Below are positions 24,335 to 30,728 of a stretch of DNA of 30,728 nt, piece by piece. Under the pieces are notes generated by a model. That model saw only the letters and a list, made by a program, of their open reading frames with translations. It searched no databases and was not told the DNA's origin. The translations under genes were made by a program, and so were the position numbers. Source of the stretch: Candidatus Gastranaerophilales bacterium. GTDB taxonomy: Bacteria > Cyanobacteriota > Vampirovibrionia > Gastranaerophilales > Gastranaerophilaceae. Within the stretch, counting starts at the first letter, position 1, and each line of letters begins with the position of its first letter. Location of the stretch: the NCBI GenBank assembly GCA_900752845.1, contig CAADWU010000139.1:1-30728 (forward strand). The letters run 5' to 3'.

Positions 24335-24745
24335 CTATTTATTCATAATAAGTAAAAAATTATATAATTCTTTTAACCTATCAGTTTTAAGAGCAGGTAA
24401 TAATTTAATAATTTCTTTCTGGTAATTTGTATGTTCTTGATGCAAAATGTGAGGCTTTGGAGTAAAAAGCACACTTGGTGCAACATTAAATAATTTACAT
24501 AACAAAGATATTACTTCACAAGACACAAAGGTTTTGCCTGTTTCAATTCTAGTTACGGTATGAGGTGATATAGTAAGATATTCAGCCAATTGCTCTTGCG
24601 TAAGACCTTTTTGAGTTCGCAATTCCATTACGGCATCATAAACAACGAATACTCCGAGTTTTGCAAAAAAGCCGGCAAACAACTCACAGATTTTATTTCG
24701 TAGCCAAAAATTACATTTTTTATGTAAAAATTCCATGTTTGTCAT
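24335..24745 (-). CDS. XRE-family HTH regulator with N-terminal extension (136 aa)
   Basis: The HTH is at about residues 40-95 (MELRTQKGLTQEQLAEYLTI, then SPHTVTRIETGKTFVSCEVISLL), followed by a helical tail. About 35 residues before the HTH (FLHKKCNFWLRNKICELFAGFF) are Cys/Phe-rich and unusual. Starts at 24745, 24736 and 24628 are all possible; none has a Shine-Dalgarno sequence, so the extension is unsure. It is divergent from the glucokinase operon with only 33 bases between, suggesting local control. Confidence 0.78.
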   Translation of the reverse strand: MTNMEFLHKKCNFWLRNKICELFAGFFAKLGVFVVYDAVMELRTQKGLTQEQLAEYLTISPHTVTRIETGKTFVSCEVISLLCKLFNVAPSVLFTPKPHILHQEHTNYQKEIIKLLPALKTDRLKELYNFLLIMNK

Positions 24746-24778
24746 ATCATATTATTATAGACATATGGGGGATATAAA

Positions 24779-25732
24779 ATGGCAAAAAACAGAATTGGTA
24801 TTGATGTAGGCGGAACAAACGTTAAACTTGCGCTGGTAGACGATAAAGGCGCTATTCTTTATTCAAATTCAGTTCCCACACGTGCCGAAATGGGCTACGA
24901 ATACACAGTAACCAATATTAAACAGGCAATTTATGAATTAATGAAAGAAACAAAGCTTTCAACAAAAGATATAGAAGGAATTGGTTTCGGTTTTCCCGGA
25001 CAGGTTGATTACAAATCAGGGGTAGTAAGACTTGCTCCAAACATTCCCGGGTGGGTGGAAGTTCCGATTGCAAAACTTATTGAAGACGAATTCCATATTC
25101 CTACACGTGTAGACAATGACGTAAGATGCGCTGCTTTAGGCGAACTTAACTACGGTGCAGGTAAAGGATGTGAAAACCTTATCTGTATCACTGTCGGAAC
25201 AGGTATCGGTTCAGGTTTAATCGTTAACGGAAAACTTGTTAGAGGTGCATCAAATGCAGCAGGCGAAATCGGGCACATTAAACTTCAAATGCACGACGGC
25301 CCGATTTGCGGATGCGGCGATACAGGCTGTATGGAAGCTTTTGCATCAGGTCCGTCAATCGTTGCAATGGCAGAAGATTACATAAGAGGCGGAAAATCAA
25401 CTAAATTCCGTGAAATGGCTAACGGAAATCCTATTACACCTTTCATTGTTTGCGAAGCAGCTAAAGCAGGCGACCCTGTTGCGTTGAGAATATTCAACAT
25501 TATGGGCGAATACATCGGAATAGGAATGGCAAGCGTTGTTAACCTTTTAAACCCTGAAAGAATTATTGTGGGCGGCGGAGTTGCAGATGCAGGCGACTTG
25601 CTTTTAAACCCGTTAAAAGAAACTTTATACAAACGTGCTATGAAAATCGCAGGTTCCGCTGTGGAAGTAGTTCCTGCACAATTAGGCAATACAGCAGGTG
25701 TTATCGGCGCAAGCTTGTTGATTGAATCATAA
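24779..25732 (+). CDS. glk: ROK-family glucokinase
   Basis: An ATP-dependent sugar kinase, probably phosphorylating glucose to glucose 6-phosphate. The 317-aa protein has the phosphate-binding DVGGTN (9-14), catalytic Asp114 in RVDNDVR, adenosine-binding GTGIGSG (140-146), and the ROK zinc site GEIGH (His166) with CGCGDTGC (Cys177, 179, 184) and ME. GGGGGA precedes the ATG. holA follows 3 bases later. Substrate preference cannot be fixed from sequence alone. Confidence 0.93.
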   Translation: MAKNRIGIDVGGTNVKLALVDDKGAILYSNSVPTRAEMGYEYTVTNIKQAIYELMKETKLSTKDIEGIGFGFPGQVDYKSGVVRLAPNIPGWVEVPIAKLIEDEFHIPTRVDNDVRCAALGELNYGAGKGCENLICITVGTGIGSGLIVNGKLVRGASNAAGEIGHIKLQMHDGPICGCGDTGCMEAFASGPSIVAMAEDYIRGGKSTKFREMANGNPITPFIVCEAAKAGDPVALRIFNIMGEYIGIGMASVVNLLNPERIIVGGGVADAGDLLLNPLKETLYKRAMKIAGSAVEVVPAQLGNTAGVIGASLLIES

Positions 25733-25735
25733 TAT

Positions 25736-26692
25736 ATGGCAATATACTTTTTTTATGGCGAAGAAGATTATAATATAGAACAGGAAATCGGGAAACTGAA
25801 AAAAGGGCTCGATAAGAACTTTCTTGAAATGGCTTTCAAGACTTATAACAACCCTAAATTTCCCGATTTAATTTCTATTCTGCGCTCGCAGCCGATGATG
25901 TTCGGTAGAATGCTAATCGTCATAAACTGCCTTGATTATTTTACAAAAACTTTTGAAGACAAGGAAATGAAAGAGATTGAAAAAGCTCTCGAAGATAACT
26001 GTGAAAACCTTGATATAGCGTTTGTTGCACAAATTCCACGTGACAGCGGGAAAAAACTCGATAGCCGTAAAAAGTTATTCAAACTTCTTGCTAAACAAAA
26101 TGCAAAAGAATGCGCAACAATTCCGACTTACAAAACAGCAGAACTCGAAAGCTGGATTATCAAACAGGCAAAATCGAAAGATATAAAAGTTGACAAAAAT
26201 GCGCTTACTTCAATAATTTCACAAATCGGAAATAACTTAAGACAAATTGATAAAGAACTTGATAAGCTAAAACTTTTTGCATATCCGAAAGATTTGATTA
26301 CGTCAGACATGGTTCGTGAAATATGTATTTCAAACGAAGATTTGTTCGCATTCTCCGATTACTTAATGGAGGGCAAAAAAGATATTGCTCTGCTTGAATA
26401 CAGAAAACTTCTTGAAACAAGATACCCGCTTGAAATTCTTTCAACACTTCAAACAATGCTTCGCCGCTGGATTATTCTGAAAGCACGAAGCGCAAACGCA
26501 TCTTCTATGGAGCTTGCAAGAATGACAGGAATGCACGAGTACGTTGTTAAACTTAATCTTCAAAAACTAAAAAACACAAACCTGAAAGAACTCGTAAGAT
26601 TAAAACAAAATTTGACGGATGCCGAGTATAAGGTTAAATCAGGTCAGGCATTTGATGTTGAAAAAGAGGTGGAAAATGCCTTATTTAGATGA
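25736..26692 (+). CDS. holA: DNA polymerase III delta subunit
   Basis: HolA is the clamp-loader subunit that opens the beta clamp. The 318-aa protein has the usual N-terminal FFYGEEDYNIEQEIGKLKKG, a middle with IPRDSGKKLDSRKKLFK, and a C-terminal helical domain (SANASSMELARMTGMHEYVVKLNLQKL). No Shine-Dalgarno sequence is visible; the start is 3 bases after the glucokinase stop, suggesting coupling. The end overlaps holB by 17 bases. Confidence 0.92.
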   Translation: MAIYFFYGEEDYNIEQEIGKLKKGLDKNFLEMAFKTYNNPKFPDLISILRSQPMMFGRMLIVINCLDYFTKTFEDKEMKEIEKALEDNCENLDIAFVAQIPRDSGKKLDSRKKLFKLLAKQNAKECATIPTYKTAELESWIIKQAKSKDIKVDKNALTSIISQIGNNLRQIDKELDKLKLFAYPKDLITSDMVREICISNEDLFAFSDYLMEGKKDIALLEYRKLLETRYPLEILSTLQTMLRRWIILKARSANASSMELARMTGMHEYVVKLNLQKLKNTNLKELVRLKQNLTDAEYKVKSGQAFDVEKEVENALFR

Positions 26693-27536
26693 TAAATACC
26701 CGTTTTTGATGAAATATTTTCAAAACGGAATTATAAGCGAAAATAAAAATATAGCGCACTGTATACTTTTCTATGGTTCGGATTTGCAGTCGCAATACGA
26801 TTTGGCACTTGAAATCGCAAGGATGCTAAACTGCACAGGAACACATACCTCAACCTGTCAGTGTCTTAATTGTAACTGGATTAGAGAAAACAAACACCCT
26901 GCTGTTTTGACAATCTCAAAAGTTGACAACAAACCATCTGATGACACATCAAAAACCGTTATTTCAATTGATCAGGCAAGAATGATAAAAAATGACCTTC
27001 TCGTAACCTCTGACTATCACAGAGTTTTAATCTTCTGCGACAAAGATAAAGACGGAAATATCTGCGGACTTAACCAGTTCAACTTTCAACCGGATGCAGC
27101 AAACGCACTTTTGAAAACTTTTGAAGAGCCGCCGTCCAATACAACTTTCTTTTTCCTTACAAAGGATAAATCAGATATGATTAATACAGTTGTATCCCGT
27201 GCACAATGTTTTTATGTACCTTCACTGCTTGACGAAGAACACGATTATTCGCTGGTTAAAGACACAATCGAAAATTATCTTGAACTTGAACGCAGTGAAG
27301 TTCTGGATTTGAACGACAAACTTATTGCACTGATAAAAGAAAACGATGCAGAAGAAGTATTTACACAAATCCAAAATTATATGCAATCACTGTTGAAGTC
27401 TAATTTAGATAACCCTGCCTTGAAGGTTAAGTTGATAGAAGACATCAAATCAACCGAAACAGCAAAGAAACAAACTCGTCTGAATATGAATATTCAAACA
27501 GTTGTTGAAAACCTGTGCTTTAAGCTGATTTTATAA
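26676..27536 (+). CDS. holB: DNA polymerase III delta' subunit
   Basis: HolB is the clamp-loader stator subunit. The 286-aa protein has a degenerate P-loop region ILFYGSDLQSQYDLALEIAR, a zinc module with Cys53, 61, 63 and 66 (CTGTHTSTCQCLNC), AANALLKTFEEPPSNTTFFFLT, and SRAQC in the arginine-finger (SRC-like) position. The ATG at 26676, with GAGGTGG upstream, is preferred to an in-frame start 57 bases earlier inside holA. Joint presence of holA and holB next to each other is unusual but makes functional sense. The stop overlaps the convergent XRE gene by 6 bases. Confidence 0.92.
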   Translation: MPYLDDKYPFLMKYFQNGIISENKNIAHCILFYGSDLQSQYDLALEIARMLNCTGTHTSTCQCLNCNWIRENKHPAVLTISKVDNKPSDDTSKTVISIDQARMIKNDLLVTSDYHRVLIFCDKDKDGNICGLNQFNFQPDAANALLKTFEEPPSNTTFFFLTKDKSDMINTVVSRAQCFYVPSLLDEEHDYSLVKDTIENYLELERSEVLDLNDKLIALIKENDAEEVFTQIQNYMQSLLKSNLDNPALKVKLIEDIKSTETAKKQTRLNMNIQTVVENLCFKLIL

Positions 27537-27806
27537 ATCATATAAAACAAAATCTACAGGCAGCTCTTTTTCTAATAATACAAAAAATTCGGAAGGTTTC
27601 ATGCCCAAAGCATTTATCATCTTCCAAAAGTGAAAAAGCAAAGGCTCATTTTTATTATTTTTCATTCTGCTTACATAAGAGGTTTCAACACCATATTCAT
27701 GAGCAACAGACCTTTGTGATTTCTTAAGTTCATCCAAACGTCGTTGTATAACAACAGAAATTGCCTTATAAATTAAATCATGCTTTTGCTTTTCTTCTGG
27801 TTGCAT
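27531..27806 (-). CDS. XRE-family HTH regulator (91 aa), paralogue A
   Basis: HTH in residues about 14-72: RRLDELKKSQRSVAHEYGVE, then TSYVSRMKNNKNEP, and a tail ALGMKPSEFFVLLEKELPVDF. It is the same length (91 aa) as the gene at 28093 and aligns throughout (shared SxRxxAxEY, LP.xF.L tail). The ATG has no Shine-Dalgarno sequence and lies in CATATATAGAA (complement), a box also found at the start of its paralogue, so the transcript may be leaderless. Confidence 0.87.
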   Translation of the reverse strand: MQPEEKQKHDLIYKAISVVIQRRLDELKKSQRSVAHEYGVETSYVSRMKNNKNEPLLFHFWKMINALGMKPSEFFVLLEKELPVDFVLYDL

Positions 27807-27814
27807 ATATAGAA
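27804..27814. promoter_or_regulatory. CATATATAGAA box, copy 1
   Basis: An 11-bp box overlapping the start codon of paralogue A. Exact copies occur at 28366-28376 and 28406-28416. On the coding strand it reads TTCTATATATG, including the ATG. Confidence 0.55.
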
Positions 27815-27870
27815 TTTTAATAGTAAAATATTATCAACCATTTCTATACTTAGAACACAAAGAGTTAATT

Positions 27871-28092
27871 ATGATTATGGAATTAGAGAAAAATATAAAC
27901 AATTTATTGACTACTAGAGAAAAAGAGATTGTATATTATATGGTACAAGGCTTATCAAATACTGAAATTTCTAAAAAATTATGTGTGAGTATTCACACAA
28001 TAAAAGCACATGTATCAAATATACTCTACAAAATAGAAGCACGAAACAGACAACATGCATGCTATATTATAGGTGTAAACAAACTAAAGTAA
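27871..28092 (+). CDS. Stand-alone LuxR/GerE-type HTH protein (73 aa)
   Basis: The whole protein is one LuxR-type DNA-binding domain: LTTREKEIVYYMVQGLSNTE, ISKKLCVSIHTIKAHVSNIL, YKIEARNRQHACYII. There is no receiver or sensor domain. AAAGAG lies 6 bases before the ATG; a second ATG is two codons later. The stop abuts the convergent paralogue B stop. It may act with the histidine kinase 640 bases downstream, but without a receiver domain that is only a guess. Confidence 0.88.
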   Translation: MIMELEKNINNLLTTREKEIVYYMVQGLSNTEISKKLCVSIHTIKAHVSNILYKIEARNRQHACYIIGVNKLK

Positions 28093-28368
28093 TTATTTTT
28101 CAATTAATGAAAAATTTTCAGGCAATTTAGTCTTTATTCTTGCAAATAATTCACTAATATCTAATTCTAATGCATCACAAACAGACCAAACAGAACTTAG
28201 TCTTGGATCATTTTTACCATTTTCCAATCTGCTTAAAAGTGATTTTTGGATATCATACTCATAAGCCAGAATACGAAGTGATTTATTTTTCTTTTCTCTT
28301 TCTTCTTTTATAATCTGCGCAAGAGCTTGAAAAATAATTTCTGCTTTTTTACTATTTGCTTGTTGCAT
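28093..28368 (-). CDS. XRE-family HTH regulator (91 aa), paralogue B
   Basis: HTH at about residues 14-72: REKKNKSLRILAYEYDIQKS, then LLSRLENGKNDPRLSSV, with a tail ALELDISELFARIKTKLPENF. Clear paralogue of the gene at 27531. The ATG lies in the same CATATATAGAA box with no Shine-Dalgarno sequence, and a second copy of the box lies exactly 40 bases further upstream, so self-repression through these boxes is plausible. Confidence 0.88.
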   Translation of the reverse strand: MQQANSKKAEIIFQALAQIIKEEREKKNKSLRILAYEYDIQKSLLSRLENGKNDPRLSSVWSVCDALELDISELFARIKTKLPENFSLIEK

Positions 28369-28425
28369 ATATAGAATATATTATTAAAGCAGTCTTTGAC
28401 ATTTTCATATATAGAACCATATATG
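28366..28425. promoter_or_regulatory. Two CATATATAGAA boxes 40 bp apart plus inverted repeat
   Basis: Copies at 28366-28376 and 28406-28416. The second copy is part of CATATAT-AGAACC-ATATATG (28406-28425), an inverted repeat. With the copy at 27804, three identical 11-bp sites lie at the starts of two paralogous repressor genes, as expected for shared auto- and cross-regulation. Confidence 0.6.
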
Positions 28426-28444
28426 CCGATGCGGGGAGTAATTT

Positions 28445-28657
28445 TTACATCTCAAAATCCAACAGCTCAGGAAGGTCTACACCCAGTGCCGATGCAACTT
28501 TTTCAAGTGTCCTGAATTGATATTCTGTTGTGCCGTTCTCGATTTCCTCCAAGCGTTCAACAGTTATTTCAAGAATTCTTGCAAAGTCTTTTTTTCCATA
28601 ACCTCGTTCTGCTCGTATTTTTCTTATGCGTTGCCCTATTTTTTTATATCCGTTCAT
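28445..28657 (-). CDS. XRE-family HTH regulator (70 aa)
   Basis: HTH-only protein: IGQRIRKIRAERGYGKKDFA, then EITVERLEEIENGTTEYQFR and TLEKVASALGVDLPELLDF. The ATG at 28657 is chosen over one 7 codons upstream because AGGAGGT (28665-28671) sits 7 bases before it; the longer start would place this ribosome site inside the coding region. Confidence 0.87.
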   Translation of the reverse strand: MNGYKKIGQRIRKIRAERGYGKKDFARILEITVERLEEIENGTTEYQFRTLEKVASALGVDLPELLDFEM

Positions 28658-28698
28658 AATTTTTACCTCCTGCAACATAATGATATATATTTAATAAA

Positions 28699-28727
28699 TT
28701 GCCCAACAATTACTATTAAAATATAAT
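28699..28727 (+). promoter_or_regulatory. Promoter of the histidine kinase, giving a leaderless mRNA
   Basis: TTGCCC (28699-28704), 17-base spacer, perfect TATAAT (28722-28727). The ATG begins at 28734, six bases after the -10 box, which is where transcription should start. No Shine-Dalgarno sequence is present. Confidence 0.65.
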
Positions 28728-28733
28728 ATTTAT

Positions 28734-30392
28734 ATGAAGAAGTTTGATTTTTTCAGACAGTTCAGAGATGCTGTCCTAATCTTGAATAAAAAACACGATG
28801 TTGTTTACAGAAACCATACTTTTAAAAGGTGGTTTAAAGACTTTACAGACATTAAAAAATTATCTCATAATTCCAGCTTTGATATCTGCCCTCTAAACAG
28901 TGAAAATATTGAAATATATTCTCCAATATATCATTCAGTTATATCAAAAGAAAATTTTTTTGCAAGAATTTCTTATCAATCAGAACTCAATAAAATATAT
29001 TACTATGATCTTACTGCGGTTAAAAAAGGAAGCTATACAATCATATTTTTTACTGATGTAAGCGCACAAAATAAACTCGATGATATCAACAAACAAAATA
29101 TTAAACTTCAGGAAAGATATAACAAACTTCTTGAAGAAAACGAAGACCTGCAAAAAATTAAACAAAAAGCTCAAAGTCAAGCCATCAGAATTGCACTCAT
29201 AAACAAAGTTTCCAACAATATCAGAGAAAGTATAGACATCTCTCAAATTATTCAATCTGCACTAAAAGAACTTTCAATAATGTTTGGTGCATACAAAGCT
29301 TACTATGCAGCAGCAGATAAAAACAAATTTAAAGTCAGTGAAGTATACGGAAACTTTAAATCAAAAAATCTCAAAGAAATCCAATTTGATGAAAATACAC
29401 TGGAAACTATTGCAAACAAAGAGATTTCAGTATCAAACTGTCTTATAGAATACATTAATGCAAAACCTTTTAAACAACCCGTAATGAGAATAATTGTTCC
29501 TCTGCATAACTTGCAAAACCTTACGGGCATAATAGTTTTGCTTAGTTACCAAAAACGTGAACTCACAGAAGAAATCGAAATTCTTGAAGCAGTTTCAACC
29601 CAATTGTCAAACGCAATCACAAGAGCAGAACTTTATCAAAAAAATATCCAAACAGTAAAAGAATTAAAAAATACTTTGAAAGAACTGAAAGAAACACAAA
29701 TTCAACTGATAAATTCAGAAAAAATGGCTTCTCTCGGCCAGCTTGTTGCAGGTGTTGCCCATGAAATCAATACTCCTGTAGCCTCAATAAAATCAAATAA
29801 CGGAATTAGCGCAAAGCTGCTTGGTTCAATAGAAGACACCGAATTAAAAGAAATGATGACAGAGCTTAACCAAATTGATAAAGAAGCCATTCAAAGAATA
29901 AGCAACATTGTTACATCCCTGAAAAAATTTGTTCGTTTAGATGAAGCAGAATTGCAAGAAGCTGATATAAATAAAGAGTTAGATTTAACTCTGGATTTGA
30001 TAAGACATGAAACAAAAAACAGAATTGAAGTAATAAAAAAATACGGCAAAATCCCTATGGTGAAATGCTTTCCAAACATGTTGAACCAGGTATTTACAAA
30101 CATATTAATTAACGCATGCCAATCAATTGAGGGCAGCGGAACAATAACAATAACCACAGAATATAAAAAGAAAAAACTCATTGTAAAGATAAAAGACACC
30201 GGCAAAGGAATACCCCAAAACGAGCTCAGTAAGATATTTACAGCAGGTTATACTACAAAAGGAGTAGGTGTCGGAACGGGACTTGGTTTAGCGATAAGTT
30301 CTAAGATAATTGAAAAGCACAAAGGTGAAATTATTGTAAACAGTGAGGTTGGGCAGGGCAGCGAGTTTATTATTACTATCTCTGGGGAGTAG
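28734..30392 (+). CDS. Cytoplasmic PAS-GAF sensor histidine kinase
   Basis: A 552-aa kinase without membrane segments: PAS-like domain about 1-110 (DVVYRNHTF ... IIFFTDVS), coiled coil about 110-150, GAF domain about 150-300, a second coiled coil to 330, then the phospho-acceptor H343 in GVAHEINTPVASI, N box with Asn457 and Asn461 in NQVFTNILINACQS, G1 DTGKGIP (488-494), and G2 GTGLGLAIS (514-522). It autophosphorylates in response to a cytosolic signal that is not apparent from sequence. No response regulator lies in the window; the partner may be downstream. The start fits a leaderless transcript. Confidence 0.93.
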   Translation: MKKFDFFRQFRDAVLILNKKHDVVYRNHTFKRWFKDFTDIKKLSHNSSFDICPLNSENIEIYSPIYHSVISKENFFARISYQSELNKIYYYDLTAVKKGSYTIIFFTDVSAQNKLDDINKQNIKLQERYNKLLEENEDLQKIKQKAQSQAIRIALINKVSNNIRESIDISQIIQSALKELSIMFGAYKAYYAAADKNKFKVSEVYGNFKSKNLKEIQFDENTLETIANKEISVSNCLIEYINAKPFKQPVMRIIVPLHNLQNLTGIIVLLSYQKRELTEEIEILEAVSTQLSNAITRAELYQKNIQTVKELKNTLKELKETQIQLINSEKMASLGQLVAGVAHEINTPVASIKSNNGISAKLLGSIEDTELKEMMTELNQIDKEAIQRISNIVTSLKKFVRLDEAELQEADINKELDLTLDLIRHETKNRIEVIKKYGKIPMVKCFPNMLNQVFTNILINACQSIEGSGTITITTEYKKKKLIVKIKDTGKGIPQNELSKIFTAGYTTKGVGVGTGLGLAISSKIIEKHKGEIIVNSEVGQGSEFIITISGE

Positions 30393-30728
30393 TATATGTT
30401 AAGATATGTTACATATTTGATTAACATATCATTGAAAGACATTAATTGTTAAAAAAACATTCACCTCGTTTAATAAAATAATACATATAACCCAAGCATT
30501 GCTCTAAAAAATATGTTATATTATTAGTATAAAGTGTTAGTTTTACCCTTAAAAGAATTTTAACCCGTAACTGCACTTCTAACAGGAATTAACATACAAA
30601 GAGACTCAAAATCAGAAAAATCAAAAAGGAAAAAATTTGTTAAAGAAATTTAATATAAGTAGGTAAAAAAGGCAATATTTTATTCTCAATTTTTTTTATA
30701 AATAAGTAAGTAGTGTTAGTAGAATATA
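30393..30728. other. Gene-free AT-rich tail
   Basis: No open frame or RNA gene that I can support. It contains one perfect inverted repeat just after the kinase and loose -10-like sequences (TATATT near 30517, TATAAA near 30528), so it is probably the leader or promoter region of a gene beyond the right edge. Confidence 0.5.
30403..30430. promoter_or_regulatory. 9-bp inverted repeat after the kinase gene
   Basis: GATATGTTA - 10-base loop - TAACATATC, a perfect inverted repeat 11 bases after the kinase stop. There is no T run after it, so an operator or mRNA 3' hairpin is more likely than a canonical terminator. Confidence 0.4.

Noticed and set aside
1..30728. tRNA, rRNA, CRISPR arrays, insertion sequences
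   Set aside because: I looked for cloverleaf-like segments, regular spaced repeats and transposase motifs and saw none. XRE genes alone do not make a prophage; no integrase or phage structural gene is present.

Overview
The window is AT-rich bacterial chromosome. It combines a Gram-negative lipid A / heptose gene set with type IV prepilins of the 'FTLAE' kind, small solo HTH proteins, and large proteins with a short 'FTG' motif near the N-terminus. This mix suggests an uncultured gut-type relative of Cyanobacteria (Gastranaerophilales / Melainabacteria). The lineage call is an inference from protein style; no rRNA gene is present to confirm it.

Layout. 1-5736 is all on the minus strand: a DEAD-box RNA helicase cut by the left edge, a 549-aa repeat protein with an FTG motif, the primosomal helicase PriA (TTG start), and a PC4-like ssDNA-binding protein. 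5801-10988 is a plus-strand run: dapB and asd (lysine/diaminopimelate), two small unknown genes, a terminator, then the heptose-phosphate adenylyltransferase rfaE2 and lpxD-lpxC-fabZ. 10989-16260 separates fabZ from lpxA with a surface-protein locus. On the minus strand it has a 244-aa membrane-anchored protein followed by a giant Cys-rich prepilin; divergent from these is a 555-aa FTG protein. The prepilin and the 555-aa gene each carry a run of exactly ten C/G near the 5' end of the coding sequence. By frame analysis the prepilin is OFF and the 555-aa gene is ON, so this looks like a contingency (phase-variable) locus. lpxA follows, with its own strong promoter.

17093-18567 holds a solo XRE regulator and a second prepilin. 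The last 39 codons of this prepilin are abruptly GC-richer, and about half end in C in an NNC pattern. That is the signature of a variable region written by a diversity-generating retroelement (DGR) acting from elsewhere. 18619-21827 has an M29 aminopeptidase coupled to a GNAT acetyltransferase, and small unknown or regulatory genes. 21964-27536 carries a PPi-dependent phosphofructokinase, a 24-residue hydrophobic peptide with a strong promoter and Shine-Dalgarno sequence (toxin-like), two XRE genes, and the glucokinase-holA-holB operon. 27531-30392 has three more XRE regulators, a stand-alone LuxR-type HTH protein and a soluble PAS-GAF histidine kinase that appears to be leaderless. The last 336 bases hold no gene I can support.

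Main points: the paired C10/G10 tracts in a pilin/effector locus inside the lpx cluster; the DGR-like tail of the second prepilin, so two prepilins 4 kb apart seem to be varied by two different mechanisms; the toxin-like peptide; and a cluster of seven XRE regulators, two of which are paralogues sharing a repeated CATATATAGAA box at their starts.
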